A stretch of DNA of 64,000 nucleotides from Gemmobacter sp034519525 (GCA_034519525.1 JAXHOJ010000046.1:84689-148688); one strand, 5' to 3'; positions 55,444-64,000 are shown, counted from the first letter of the stretch. Notes: a model not told the origin generated them from the letters alone. Translations and numbers: made by a program.

Positions 55444-55713
55444 ATGTCCCTGCACACCGCGCCTGAACTGATCGTCGGCACCCTGCGTGTCATGCCCGTC
55501 AGCATTGATGCCTTCGAGGGCGGGGTGGTGGCGCGGCTGTCTGGTCCCGGCCTGCTGTCCGTGCTGGATGCGGCTTTTGCGGGCGATGCGGCGATCCAGC
55601 TGTGGTCTTCGGGCAAGCTGCCGCGCGCCATGATGGTGACAGAGATTGCCATGCAGGGCGGATCGACGCTCGTGACGCTGGAGGATGCGCCGGCCCCGCT
55701 GCGTCTGAACTGA
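55444..55713 (+). CDS. Small hypothetical protein
   Basis: 89 residues starting MSLHTAPELIVGTLRVMPVS. The frame extends upstream to 55330 but the earlier part is not convincing. It has mixed hydrophobic and charged residues with no known motif or signal peptide. It follows nrdJ after 187 bases. Confidence 0.5.
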   Translation: MSLHTAPELIVGTLRVMPVSIDAFEGGVVARLSGPGLLSVLDAAFAGDAAIQLWSSGKLPRAMMVTEIAMQGGSTLVTLEDAPAPLRLN

Positions 55714-55940
55714 AACTCCCGTGCCGGGCCGCAGGTGGCGCTGATCCGTCGGCAGGTTGCAAAGCTCTGTTGGCAAATGGATGTTTTCTGGGCGCCGCGC
55801 CGCCGATCCCGTGCTTTTCACGCGACTGTGCGCCATCGTCACGGGCAGGTGCTTGGCAAGCCGTCAGGCAGGCATTAGCTCTGATCCCGAACGGCGCCCG
55901 CGAAAGGCGCCCGATATGGCGGCCAGCCGGAGGATCTGCA

Positions 55941-56858
55941 ATGGCGCGACCGAAATCCCTTTATCCCGCTCTCTTTGCGCTGAGCCTTGCCCTGTCCGGT
56001 GCGGTGTCCGGCGCCGCGCAGGCGCAGACGGTGCCCGCACAGCCCGCCCCCACGGACCCTGCGCCACAGCTTGTGCCGACAGATGCGAAAGTGGTGCCCG
56101 AGATCCGCGCCCTGGGCGAGGTGCTGCAGATCGACGGGGTGCTGGATGTGATGCGCGCCGAAGGTGTGGAATATGGCGCAACCCTGCGGGACGAGATGTT
56201 CGCGGGCAAGGGCGGGGCCGCATGGGATGCCACGGTGGCACAGATCTATGATCCCCTGCGGATGCGGGCAGAATTCGATGCCGGGCTGACCCGGGCGCTT
56301 GCGGGGGATGCAGAGGTGACCGCCGCCGCGACAACCTTCTTCAAGTCGCCGCGCGGGCAGAAGATCCTGGAACTGGAGCTGGAGGCCCGGCGAGCCCTGC
56401 TGGACGAGGCGACGGAAGCCGCCGCCAAAGAGGCTGCCGCACAGATGCAGGCCGAAAGCAGCCCGCGCTTCGAGGCGCTGCAGCGGTTTGCCGCCACCAA
56501 CGATCTGATCGAACTGAACGTGATGGGGGCGCTGAATTCCAACCTTGCCTTCTACAAGGGGCTGTCGCGCGGCGGTGCCTTTGGCGATGCCATGACGGAA
56601 GAAGATATTCTGGCCGATGTCTGGGCGCAGGAAGGCGATCTGCGGGCCGAGACGGAAGAATGGCTCTGGCCCTATCTGGCGCTGGCCTATGGCCCGCTGT
56701 CGGACGAAGAGCTGCAGGCCTATGCCGATTTTTCCGCCACACCGGAAGGCGGCCGCCTGAACGCTGCGATCTTCGCGGCCTTCGATGCGATTTTCCTGCG
56801 GATCAGCGAAGAGCTTGGCATGGCCGCCGCACGGCAGATGCAGGGCGAGGATATCTGA
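55941..56858 (+). CDS. DUF2059-family secreted protein
   Basis: 305 residues with a signal peptide (SLYPALFALSLALSGAVSGA, cut after AQA) and a helical body. The C-terminal ~60 residues carry the DUF2059 core: LSDEELQAYADFSATPEGGR and AIFAAFDAIFLRISEELGMA. Periplasmic, function unknown. GGAGG in the 5' flank supports ATG 55941. The 227 bases before it hold no gene I can support. Confidence 0.75.
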   Translation: MARPKSLYPALFALSLALSGAVSGAAQAQTVPAQPAPTDPAPQLVPTDAKVVPEIRALGEVLQIDGVLDVMRAEGVEYGATLRDEMFAGKGGAAWDATVAQIYDPLRMRAEFDAGLTRALAGDAEVTAAATTFFKSPRGQKILELELEARRALLDEATEAAAKEAAAQMQAESSPRFEALQRFAATNDLIELNVMGALNSNLAFYKGLSRGGAFGDAMTEEDILADVWAQEGDLRAETEEWLWPYLALAYGPLSDEELQAYADFSATPEGGRLNAAIFAAFDAIFLRISEELGMAAARQMQGEDI

Positions 56859-56907
56859 CCCCTTGCCCAAGCCCTGTGTGCGCGGACACGCCTGACCCGC
56901 TTTGGGC

Positions 56908-56936
56908 TTGACGGGACAGGGGGGATTGTGGATAAG
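56908..56936 (+). promoter_or_regulatory. Promoter of rplU-rpmA with a DnaA box over the -10
   Basis: TTGACG (56908-56913), a 17-base spacer and GATAAG (56931-56936). TGTGGATAA (56927-56935), a perfect DnaA box in reverse, overlaps the -10. The leader then has a TCCCGGAACA / GCTCCGGGA hairpin near 56943-56973. Confidence 0.6.
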
Positions 56937-57102
56937 CCCCCATCCCGGAACAGGCATGCAGTCTGCTCCGGGATTCGTATTTTCAATAACGTCCCGTTAG
57001 GGGCGCGCTGTCCGAGGCGGGGAAACCCGGCAACACCGAACCGGCACCGGGAAACCGCGCCGATAGGGGCCACAGGATGCGGCAACCTGGAAGGAAAGAC
57101 CC

Positions 57103-57507
57103 ATGTTCGCGGTCCTCAAGACAGGCGGCAAGCAATACAAGGTGCAGGCTGGTGACATCCTGCGCGTTGAAAAGCTCGCGGCCAATGCTGGTGACAAAGT
57201 CCAGTTCAACGAAATCCTGATGGTTGGTGGCGACACCGTGACCGTCGGCGTGCCCACCGTGGCAGGCGCCGCCGTTCAGGCCGAGGTGATTGCCCAGATC
57301 AAGGGCGAGAAAGTCATCCACTACGTCAAGCGTCGCCGCAAGCACAGCTCGCAGCGCACCAAGGGCCACCGCCAGCATCTGACGCTGCTGCGCGTGACCG
57401 AAGTGCTGGCTTCGGGTGCAGAAGCGACCGGCGTTCTGGCTGCCACCGGCACGGCCGATGCGCGCCGTGCAGCCCACAATGGCGGCGCTGCCGTCGCTGC
57501 GGAATAA
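57103..57507 (+). CDS. rplU: 50S ribosomal protein L21
   Basis: 134 residues: MFAVLKTGGKQYKVQAGDIL, then VQAEVIAQIKGEKVIHYVKR and RRKHSSQRTKGHRQHLTLLR. The C-terminal ~35 residues are an Ala-rich alphaproteobacterial extension. First of rplU-rpmA-(GNATs)-obgE, the usual neighbourhood. GGAAGG precedes it. Confidence 0.97.
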   Translation: MFAVLKTGGKQYKVQAGDILRVEKLAANAGDKVQFNEILMVGGDTVTVGVPTVAGAAVQAEVIAQIKGEKVIHYVKRRRKHSSQRTKGHRQHLTLLRVTEVLASGAEATGVLAATGTADARRAAHNGGAAVAAE

Positions 57508-57520
57508 GGAGTAACACCCC

Positions 57521-57790
57521 ATGGCACATAAGAAAGCAGGCGGTTCATCCCGCAACGGTCGTGATTCGGCCGGTCGTCGTCTTGGCGTGAAGCTCTATGG
57601 TGGCCAGGCTGCCATTCCGGGCAACATCATCTGCCGTCAGCGCGGGACCACCTGGTTCCCGGGCGAAGGCGTCGGCATGGGCACCGATCACACGATCTTC
57701 GCCACTGTCGAGGGCAAGGTGACCTTCAAGAAGGGCCTCAAGGGGCGTACCTTCATTTCGGTCCTCCCGGTTGCGGAGGCGGCCGAGTAA
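57521..57790 (+). CDS. rpmA: 50S ribosomal protein L27
   Basis: 89 residues: MAHKKAGGSSRNGRDSAGRR, FGVKLYGGQ-type start and IICRQRGTTWFPGEGVGMGT. It begins with a short N-terminal extension; the amino tail reaches the peptidyl-transferase centre. 13 bases after rplU. Confidence 0.97.
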   Translation: MAHKKAGGSSRNGRDSAGRRLGVKLYGGQAAIPGNIICRQRGTTWFPGEGVGMGTDHTIFATVEGKVTFKKGLKGRTFISVLPVAEAAE

Positions 57791-57798
57791 GCCGAACC

Positions 57799-57848
57799 GT
57801 TACATCCCGTATGTAACAAGGGGGTCGGCCGTAAGGTCGGCCCCTTTC
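57799..57848 (+). terminator. Double-hairpin terminator after rpmA
   Basis: GTTACAT-CCCGT-ATGTAAC (57799-57817) and a GC-rich stem GGGGTCGGCC-GTAA-GGTCGGCCCC (one G-T pair near the middle) followed by TTTCTC. Confidence 0.75.
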
Positions 57849-58012
57849 TCATTTCCGCCACCGATTTGGCGGATTGGGCGCTAAAGATCGTCGGGTGCAG
57901 GACCGTTGTCTTGCTTCGGGCGGAGGTAATCCCCAAGTCGCAGGCAGGGGAGAACGAGTATGTGCAGGGGTGCGGGGTCCGCACCTGTCATGCGCTTCAT
58001 AGGAGGGAAGCG

Positions 58013-58609
58013 ATGAAGCTGGATGTGATTGCAAAGGATCAGGATTTCACCGGGATTGCGGGCTTCGGCCAGGTGGTTGACGGTGTCATTGGTGCGGGCC
58101 GTTTCGTGTTGCGCCCTGTCCGAAAATCCGATGCCGGGCTGTTTGCCATGTATGCGGGCGACCGCCGCGTGGCCGAGGCCACCCGCTCCATCCCGCATCC
58201 GCTGCCGCCGGGCGCGGCCGAGAATTTCGTGACCCGTGCCACCAGTGGCAAGGGCGCCGAGGATATCTGGGTGCTGGACGGATCGGCCCATGGTCTGGCC
58301 GAGGTGCTGGGCGTCATCTCTCTGAAACGCATGGACGAAGCAAAGTTCCACCGCGACCAGTCGGAAATCGGCTATTGGGTGGCACCCGCCTTCTGGAACA
58401 CCGGATTTGCCTCCGAAGCCGTGCGCGCCCTCGTGGCCGCCAACCCGCAAAAGAACCGCACCATCTTTGCCGAGGTGTTTCAGGATAACCCCGGTTCGGC
58501 GCGTGTCCTGACCAATGCGGGCTTCCAGTATCTGGGCGATGCCGAAACCTTCTCGGTGGCGCGCAATGCCCGGGTGCCAACCTGGACCTATCTGCGCAAG
58601 CTGGACTGA
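58013..58609 (+). CDS. GNAT acetyltransferase 1
   Basis: 198 residues of the RimJ/RimL type: FVLRPVRKSDAGLFAMYAGD, EIGYWVAPAFWNTGFASEAV (acetyl-CoA-binding) and NPGSARVLTNAGFQYLGDAE. GGAGGGAA precedes ATG 58013. Target unknown. First of three GNAT genes between rpmA and obgE. Confidence 0.87.
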   Translation: MKLDVIAKDQDFTGIAGFGQVVDGVIGAGRFVLRPVRKSDAGLFAMYAGDRRVAEATRSIPHPLPPGAAENFVTRATSGKGAEDIWVLDGSAHGLAEVLGVISLKRMDEAKFHRDQSEIGYWVAPAFWNTGFASEAVRALVAANPQKNRTIFAEVFQDNPGSARVLTNAGFQYLGDAETFSVARNARVPTWTYLRKLD

Positions 58610-58618
58610 GGGGCGAAC

Positions 58619-59167
58619 ATGGCGCTTCCGGCCCGGCTTCAGGCGGGGCAGAGGCTGCTGCGCCCGATTGTGGAACAAGACAGGGCAGCCGTTGTGGCCG
58701 TGCTGTCGCAATTCGAGGTCAGCCGCTGGCTGACCTCGGTTCCCCATCCCTATACACATGCCGATTTCGACGCCTGGCTGCCCGGCCTGCCCCCCGGCGG
58801 GATCTGGGCGATCGAGGCTGCGGGGCGCTTCGTCGGTGTCGCTGGCCTGAATGTCGATGGTCTGGGCTACTGGATCGACCCGGCGGCGCAGGGGCAGGGC
58901 CATGCCACGGCGGCGGCGTCTTGCGTGCTGGCCGCGCATTTCGCGGCAACCGATGCCACGCCCGTCATCGCGCGGCGCTTTGCCGATAATGCGGCTTCGG
59001 CGCAGGTGCTGGGCAAGCTGGGCTTCCGTGAAACCGGGCGCGGCGTGCGAAATTCGCCCGCTCTCTGGGCCGTGACGCGCCGCAGGTCTGCGCGTGAACT
59101 GACGCGCGCCGACTGGGCCGCAAAGACACTGGAGATTCCCGCAAGGCCGGGGCAGGATAAGGCATGA
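58619..59167 (+). CDS. GNAT acetyltransferase 2
   Basis: 182 residues with the GNAT core: QRLLRPIVEQDRAAVVAVLS, GLGYWIDPAAQGQGHATAAA and DNAASAQVLGKLGFRETGRG. It begins nine bases after GNAT 1 and ends overlapping GNAT 3, so the three form one unit. Target unknown. Confidence 0.87.
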   Translation: MALPARLQAGQRLLRPIVEQDRAAVVAVLSQFEVSRWLTSVPHPYTHADFDAWLPGLPPGGIWAIEAAGRFVGVAGLNVDGLGYWIDPAAQGQGHATAAASCVLAAHFAATDATPVIARRFADNAASAQVLGKLGFRETGRGVRNSPALWAVTRRRSARELTRADWAAKTLEIPARPGQDKA

Positions 59168-59685
59168 TGACCGATCAGATCACCCTGCGCGATGCGACGC
59201 CCGAAGATGCGGCAGGCATTGCCGAGATCTATAACGATGCCGTGCGCCACACGACCGCCATCCTGATGGAAGGCGAGGTGGATGTGGCCAACCGTATCGC
59301 CTGGATGCAGCTACGCGCGGCCTCTGGCTATCCGGTGCTGGTGGCGGTGCGCGGCACCCATGTTCTGGGCTATGCCAGCTTTGGCGACTGGCGGCCGTTC
59401 GATGGCTTCCGGGCCACGGTGGAAAACTCGGTCTATGTCCATCCGCAGGCGCGCGGGCTTGGCATCGCGCAACGCCTGCTGGCGGCGCTGCTGCCTCGGG
59501 CGGCGGCCTGCGGCAAACACAAGATGGTCGCGGCGATCACGGCGGAAAACGCGGCCTCGCTGCGGCTTCACGCCCGCGCGGGCTTTGTGGAAACCGCGCG
59601 GATGCGCGAGGTGGGGCAGAAATTCGGCCGCTGGCTGGATATTGTGTTCATGGAAGCCACGCTCGACGACCGACCACAGCCGTAA
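59164..59685 (+). CDS. GNAT acetyltransferase 3, phosphinothricin-type
   Basis: 173 residues: ITLRDATPEDAAGIAEIYND, YASFGDWRPFDGFRATVENS, VYVHPQARGLGIAQRLLAAL and SLRLHARAGFVETARMREVG, the pattern of phosphinothricin/methionine-sulfone N-acetyltransferases (Pat/YncA). Starts at ATG 59164 in the ATGATGA overlap; 59167 is possible. A short hairpin follows at 59689-59708. Confidence 0.87.
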   Translation: MMTDQITLRDATPEDAAGIAEIYNDAVRHTTAILMEGEVDVANRIAWMQLRAASGYPVLVAVRGTHVLGYASFGDWRPFDGFRATVENSVYVHPQARGLGIAQRLLAALLPRAAACGKHKMVAAITAENAASLRLHARAGFVETARMREVGQKFGRWLDIVFMEATLDDRPQP

Positions 59686-59688
59686 ATA

Positions 59689-59708
59689 CAGCCTTGCAGG
59701 CAAGGCTG
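59689..59708 (+). terminator. Hairpin between GNAT 3 and obgE
   Basis: CAGCCTTG, loop CAGG, CAAGGCTG: eight-base arms without a T-run, so perhaps a processing or weak termination structure. Confidence 0.35.
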
Positions 59709-59772
59709 CGCTTGCGCCCGGAAGGCTCCGGGTCTATCGCCTTTACCCGTATCATTCCCGAAGGGTCACCCC

Positions 59773-60804
59773 ATGAAGTTTCTCGATCTTGCCAAAGTCT
59801 ATATCCGCTCGGGCGGCGGCGGATCGGGCTGCGTGTCCTTCCGGCGCGAGAAGTTCATCGAATTCGGCGGCCCTGATGGCGGCGATGGCGGCAATGGCGG
59901 TTCGGTCTGGGCCGAAGCGGTGGAGGGGCTGAACACGCTCATCGACTTCCGCTATCAGCAGCATTTCTTCGCCAAATCCGGCCAGCCCGGCATGGGCAAC
60001 CAGAAAACCGGCAAATCCGGCGATGACATCGTGCTGCGCGTGCCGGTGGGCACCGAGTTGATCGACGAAGACGAGGAAACCGTTCTGGCCGATCTGACAG
60101 TGCCGGGCCAGCGCGTGCTGCTGGCCAAGGGCGGCAATGGCGGCTTCGGCAACCTCTATTTTAAATCCTCGACCAACCGCGCCCCGGCCCGCGCCAATCC
60201 CGGGCAGGATGGTGTCGAACGCACCATCTGGCTGCGGCTGAAGCTGATCGCGGATGCGGGCCTGGTGGGCCTGCCCAATGCCGGCAAATCCACCTTCCTC
60301 GCCGCCGTATCGAACGCACGGCCAAAGATCGCGGATTATCCGTTCACCACCCTTGTGCCCAATCTGGGCGTGGTGGGCATTGATGCGCATGAATTCGTGA
60401 TGGCCGATATCCCCGGCCTGATCGAAGGCGCCAGCGAAGGCCGCGGACTGGGTGATCAGTTCCTCGCCCATGTCGAACGCTGTTCGGTGCTGCTGCATCT
60501 GGTGGATGGCACCTCCAGCACCATCACCAAGGATTACCGCACCATCGTGCACGAACTGGAAGCCTATGCCGAAGATCTGGCCGACAAGCCACGCATCCTC
60601 GCCATGAACAAGATCGACGCGCTGGATAAAAAGACCATCGGCACCCGCAAACGGGCGCTTGAAAAGGCCAGCGGCGGCGAGGTGCATCTGATTTCCGGCG
60701 CCACCGGCGAAGGCATCAAAGATCTGTTGCGGATCCTGTATGCCCGCATCACCGAAGATCGCCGGGCGCAGATGCCGGTCGAGGTAAAGCCGTGGCAACC
60801 GTGA
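59773..60804 (+). CDS. obgE: Obg-family GTPase ObgE (CgtA)
   Basis: 343 residues. Glycine-rich Obg domain (YIRSGGGGSGCVSFRREKFI, GGPDGGDGGNGGSVW), then the G domain with GLPNAGKSTFLAAVSNA (G1), DIPGLIEGASEGRGLGDQFL (G3) and MNKIDAL (G4). It acts in 50S assembly and stress control. Its stop overlaps proB. Confidence 0.97.
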   Translation: MKFLDLAKVYIRSGGGGSGCVSFRREKFIEFGGPDGGDGGNGGSVWAEAVEGLNTLIDFRYQQHFFAKSGQPGMGNQKTGKSGDDIVLRVPVGTELIDEDEETVLADLTVPGQRVLLAKGGNGGFGNLYFKSSTNRAPARANPGQDGVERTIWLRLKLIADAGLVGLPNAGKSTFLAAVSNARPKIADYPFTTLVPNLGVVGIDAHEFVMADIPGLIEGASEGRGLGDQFLAHVERCSVLLHLVDGTSSTITKDYRTIVHELEAYAEDLADKPRILAMNKIDALDKKTIGTRKRALEKASGGEVHLISGATGEGIKDLLRILYARITEDRRAQMPVEVKPWQP

Positions 60805-61921
60805 TGGAGCGTGTCGCGCCCGATGTGCGCGCGGCAAAGCGGCTGGTCATCAAGATCGGATCTGCCCTGCTGGTGGATCGGGCAAGGGGGCTGCGGCAGG
60901 GCTGGCTGTCGGCGCTGGCGCTGGATGTGGCCGAGGCCAAGGTGCGCGGCGCCGATGTGGTGCTGGTATCCTCCGGCTCCATCGCGCTGGGGCGCATCGT
61001 GCTGGGCCTGCCTGCCGGGGCGCTGACGCTGGAACAATCGCAGGCCGCCGCTGCCGTGGGGCAGATCCGGCTGGCCCGCGCCTATGAAGAGGTGCTGGCG
61101 CCGCATGGCATCACCACGGCACAGGTGCTGGTGACGCTGGAAGACACCGAAGACCGCCGCCGCTATCTGAACAGCCGCGCCACGATGGAAACCCTGCTGG
61201 GGCTGGGCGTGGTGCCAATTGTCAACGAAAACGACACAGTTGCCACGGATGAGATCCGCTATGGCGACAATGACCGGCTGGCGGCGCAGATCGCGGTGAC
61301 GGTGGGGGCGGATCAGCTAATCCTGCTGTCTGATGTCGACGGATTCTATTCGGCCAATCCGAAGGAAGACCCTTCGGCGGTGCGCTTTGATCTGGTCGAT
61401 GTCATCACCCCTGAGATCGAGGCGATGGCAGGCGATCCGATTTCCGGCCTGTCCAAGGGCGGCATGAAGACCAAGCTGATGGCGGCCAAGACGGCCGTTG
61501 CCGGCGGCTGTGCCATGGCGATCATGGAAGGATCAACCCTGCGGCCGCTGAAGGCGCTGGCCGAAGGGGCGCATCGCACCTGGTTTGTCGCGCAGGCTGA
61601 TCCGCAACTGGCGCGCAAGCGCTGGATCAATGCGATGAAGGAAAAGGGCCGGGTCCGGCTGGATGCCGGGGCCGTGCAGGCCTTGCGCGCGGGCAAAAGC
61701 CTGCTGCCCGCCGGTGTTGAGGCGTGGTGGAAGGCAGCTTTGGCCGGGGCGAGCCGGTGGGGATCATCGGCCCCGATGGCGCGGCGCTGGGGCGCGGGCT
61801 GATCCGCTATACCTCCGACGAGGCGCGGGCGATTGCCGGGCACCGGTCGGGCGATATTGCCGGGATCCTGGGCTACGAGGGCCGGGCGGCGCTGATCCAC
61901 CGCGACGATATGGTGGTGTGA
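60804..61921 (+). CDS. proB: Glutamate 5-kinase (frameshift as read)
   Basis: About 370 residues over two frames. AAKRLVIKIGSALLVDRARG opens the kinase domain; NENDTVATDEIRYGDNDRLA and GGMKTKLMAAKTAVAGGCAM are the amino-acid kinase motifs. The frame breaks near 61725: after LLPAGVEA the correct frame continues VEGSFGRGEPVGIIGPDGAA, a PUA domain, to 61921. Two extra bases (or one lost) near GCGTGGTGG explain it. Starts ATG 60804 in TGATG with obgE; GTG 60792 is possible. Makes glutamyl phosphate for proline synthesis. Confidence 0.93.
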
Positions 61922-61924
61922 GGC

Positions 61925-61969
61925 GCAAAAATCTTCGAAGATTTTTGCAAATTTCTTCGAAGAAATTTG
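61925..61969. repeat. Two adjacent perfect palindromes between proB and proA
   Basis: First, a 24-base palindrome at 61925-61948 with core AAAATCTTCGAAGATTTT; second, a 22-base palindrome at 61948-61969 with core AAATTTCTTCGAAGAAATTT. They share the C at 61948 and the centre CTTCGAAG. They are far richer in A/T than the surrounding DNA. Confidence 0.85.
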
Positions 61970-62005
61970 GCGGCGCGGGGGCCCTGCGCCGATCATGGAT
62001 GGTGA

Positions 62006-62046
62006 GTGCGGATGCCTCCGGCGGGGGTATTTTGACCAAGAGGAAG
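62006..62046 (+). repeat. Dispersed intergenic element, copy 3
   Basis: GTGCGGATGCCTCCGGCGGG then GGTATTTTGACCAAGAGGAA. Copy of the element at 17171-17211. Its right end supplies the AGGAAGGAG ribosome site of proA. Confidence 0.8.
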
Positions 62047-62055
62047 GAGCAGGCG

Positions 62056-63312
62056 ATGGAAGATATGGCAGAGCTGATGCGCACCATCGGGGCTGCGGCC
62101 CGGGCGGCGGCGGCGGAGCTGGCTTTCACGCCATCCGAGCGCAAGGCGGCGGCGCTGGAGGCTGCGGCGGATGCGGTCTGGGCGCAGCGCGCGGCGATCC
62201 TCGCGGCCAATGCGCAGGATATGGCGTTCGGGGCCGCCAAGGGGCTGGCGCCCTCGATGATGGACCGGCTGAAGCTGGACGAGGGGCGCATCGGCGCCAT
62301 TGTCGAGGGGTTGCGGGCGATTGCGGCGCAGCCCGATCCGGTGGGGCGGGTGCTGGCCGAATGGGACCGGCCGACGGGGCTGCATATCCAGCGCGTGGCC
62401 ACGCCTTTGGGCGTGGTGGGCGTGATCTATGAAAGCCGCCCCAATGTGACGGCGGATGCCGGCGCTTTGTGTCTGAAGGCTGGCAATGCGGTGATCCTGC
62501 GCGGCGGGTCTGAAAGCTTTCATTCTTCGGCCGCGATCCATGCCTGCATGGTGGAAGGCCTGCGGGCGGCAGGTCTGCCCGAAGCCGCGATCCAGCTGAT
62601 CCCCACGCGCGACCGGGCGGCGGTTTCGGCCATGCTGCAGGCGGTGGAATTCATCGACGTGATCGTGCCGCGCGGCGGCAAGGGCCTGGTGGGGCTGGTG
62701 CAGAAAGAGGCGCGGGTGCCGGTCTTCGCGCATCTGGAAGGTATCTGCCATATCTATGCCGACCGCGATGCCGATATCGACAAGGCGCGCCGCGTTCTGC
62801 TGAACGCCAAGACCCGCCGCACCGGCATCTGTGGTTCTGCCGAATGTCTGCTGATGGATTGGGCCTTCTGGACCGATCATGGCGCTGTGCTGATCGAGGA
62901 TCTGCTGGCGGCCGGGGTCGAGGTGCGGGCCGAGGGCGCGCTGTCGCGCATCCCGGGCACGGTGCCGGCCAAGCCCGATGATTTCGGCCGCGAGTTTCTG
63001 GACATGATCATCGCGGTGAAGCTGGTCGATGGGGTCGATGGGGCCATCGAGCATATCCGCAAATATGGCAGCCAGCATACCGAAAGCATCCTGACCGAGA
63101 ATGACGCCACGGCGGCGAAGTTCTTTGCCCGGCTGGATTCGGCAATCCTGATGCGCAATGTCTCCACCCAGTTTGCCGATGGCGGCGAATTCGGCATGGG
63201 GGCGGAAATCGGCATTGCCACCGGCAAGATGCACGCCCGCGGCCCGGTGGGGGCGGAACAGCTGACCAGTTTCAAATATCTGGTCACCGGCGACGGCATC
63301 TGCCGCGCCTGA
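62056..63312 (+). CDS. proA: Glutamate-5-semialdehyde dehydrogenase (gamma-glutamyl phosphate reductase)
   Basis: 418 residues. KAGNAVILRGGSESFHSSAA and NAKTRRTGICGSAECLL (catalytic Cys) and the family end FADGGEFGMGAEIGIATGKM are intact. It reduces the ProB product in proline synthesis. Start ATG 62056 after AGGAAGGAGCAGGCG. The open frame upstream (from 61663) is inside proB and the palindromes and is not used. Confidence 0.97.
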   Translation: MEDMAELMRTIGAAARAAAAELAFTPSERKAAALEAAADAVWAQRAAILAANAQDMAFGAAKGLAPSMMDRLKLDEGRIGAIVEGLRAIAAQPDPVGRVLAEWDRPTGLHIQRVATPLGVVGVIYESRPNVTADAGALCLKAGNAVILRGGSESFHSSAAIHACMVEGLRAAGLPEAAIQLIPTRDRAAVSAMLQAVEFIDVIVPRGGKGLVGLVQKEARVPVFAHLEGICHIYADRDADIDKARRVLLNAKTRRTGICGSAECLLMDWAFWTDHGAVLIEDLLAAGVEVRAEGALSRIPGTVPAKPDDFGREFLDMIIAVKLVDGVDGAIEHIRKYGSQHTESILTENDATAAKFFARLDSAILMRNVSTQFADGGEFGMGAEIGIATGKMHARGPVGAEQLTSFKYLVTGDGICRA

Positions 63313-63322
63313 GGGGATCAGG

Positions 63323-63344
63323 GGGGCGCCAAGGCGCCCCTTTT
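63323..63344 (+). terminator. Intrinsic terminator of proA
   Basis: GGGGCGCC, loop AA, GGCGCCCC, TTTT: perfect eight-base arms 10 bases after the proA stop. Confidence 0.9.
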
Positions 63345-63348
63345 CACC

Positions 63349-64000
63349 TCACAGCAGGCGGTGGTCGCGCGTCAGCGTCAGCCCCGCATCCAGACGCAGG
63401 CCGAAATCGGCCACGCCATCGCCATTCACATCGCCCGAGATCATCGTCTGATCGCCCCGGCGCAGGGCGCGCATTGCTCCCGCCTCATTGCCAAAGGCGG
63501 CCGCCCCGAGGAAGGTGAAGGCTCTGATCGCGCGCTGCGCGTGCTGTTGGCATCCATCCCGCGCAGGTCGATCTGGTCGCCCTTGGCGGTGTTGAACCCG
63601 ATCACCAGATCCGGTCGCGCCGTCCAGCCCGGTAATAGGTGCGCGGCGCTGTTGAACACAAAGCGATCCGCCCCGGCCCCCCGATCAGGCGTATCGGCCC
63701 CGCCGCCGCCCTCCAGCATGTCGCGGCCCCGACCCCCGGCCAGCCGGTTGTCGGCGCTACTGCCGGTCAGCATGTCGCCCCGCGCCCCGCCGATCACATT
63801 TTCAATGTCGCGCAACAAGCTACCTGACTGCTCATCACCTCGCGCGACCCCAGATCGACCGAGAGTTTGACGGTAAAGGCGGAAATCCGCCGTATCACTG
63901 TCGCGCTGCGCCGGGCCGGTCACGCTGCCGCCGCCTTGCAGCGTCACGATGGCGCCACCTTCGCCTGTTGAGCCCACGACCACCCGGTCCGCATCATGCC
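63349..64000 (-). CDS. RTX protein with serralysin-type C-terminus (partial, one frameshift)
   Basis: The gene enters from the right edge. RTX repeats (GGARGDMLTGSSADNRLAGG, GRDMLEGGGGADTPDRGAGA) precede DRFVFNSAAHLLPG and LVIGFNTAKGDQIDLRGMDA. Near 63520-63530 the frame shifts by one base; the other frame continues with an AFTFLGAAAFGNEAGAMRAL block and ends SGDVNGDGVADFGLRL at a TGA at 63349. This is the beta-roll end of M10 (serralysin) C-terminal domains. Start and any protease domain lie outside. Type I secretion is likely. Confidence 0.8.

Overview
The window is a high-GC stretch of an alphaproteobacterial chromosome, almost certainly from the order Rhodobacterales (Rhodobacteraceae-like). 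The evidence is a Rhodobacter-type gene transfer agent (GTA) cluster with the g1-g15 order, PdhB and PdhC that both carry a lipoyl domain, a class II (cobalamin) ribonucleotide reductase, a hydroxyectoine/ectoine catabolic operon, Hint-domain and RTX (calcium-binding repeat) proteins, and a recurring intergenic element of the type common in this family. I cannot fix the genus from the sequence. I see no tRNA, rRNA, CRISPR array or IS transposase.

Layout. 0-3.8 kb: end of an ectoine/hydroxyectoine degradation operon (eutB fragment, eutC, doeA, doeB). 3.9-14.2 kb: housekeeping and accessory genes (EamA transporter, DEAD-box helicase, glycosyltransferase, a cysteine-knuckle hypothetical, prfC, Hint protein, SDR plus phosphatase-like pair, ABC ATPase, small HTH regulator). 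14.4-17.1 kb: tatABC plus a DUF815 ATPase. 17.3-20.1 kb: surE-pcm-nlpD-like operon. 20.2-31.1 kb: the GTA cluster. 31.1-36.2 kb: cysE, the pyruvate dehydrogenase genes pdhA-pdhB-pdhC and an ftsB-like gene. 36.3-41.4 kb: two RTX proteins around pgk and two cyclophilins. 41.4-51 kb: tyrS, anmK, rarD, a cupin, a pseudouridine synthase, DUF1097, zinT with a Zur-type box, eno, two EamA transporters and a Fur-family regulator. 51-55.3 kb: a regulatory region with DnaA-type boxes and an NrdR-type box, then nrdJ. 55.4-63.3 kb: hypothetical and DUF2059 genes, rplU-rpmA, three GNAT acetyltransferases, obgE, proB, proA. The right edge holds the end of a third RTX gene with a serralysin-type C-terminus.

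The GTA is the special system here. Genes g6-g15, the small terminase g1 and the flanking small gene are present and translationally coupled. However, the large-terminase frame stops about 117 codons in and joins, out of phase, directly to the middle of the major capsid gene. The rest of terL, the portal and protease genes and the capsid N-terminus are missing. As read, this GTA could not package DNA or build heads. Its leader also contains an intrinsic-terminator-like hairpin between a candidate promoter and g1.

A second theme is data quality. Many conserved genes (prfC, eno, nrdJ, the GTA tape measure, two EamA genes, proB, the terminal RTX gene) carry small indels. Wherever the ancestral codons can be rebuilt these are extra single bases, including six within about 100 bp of nrdJ. 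These look like sequence or assembly errors, so the terL-capsid junction also needs confirmation from reads before it is taken as a real deletion.
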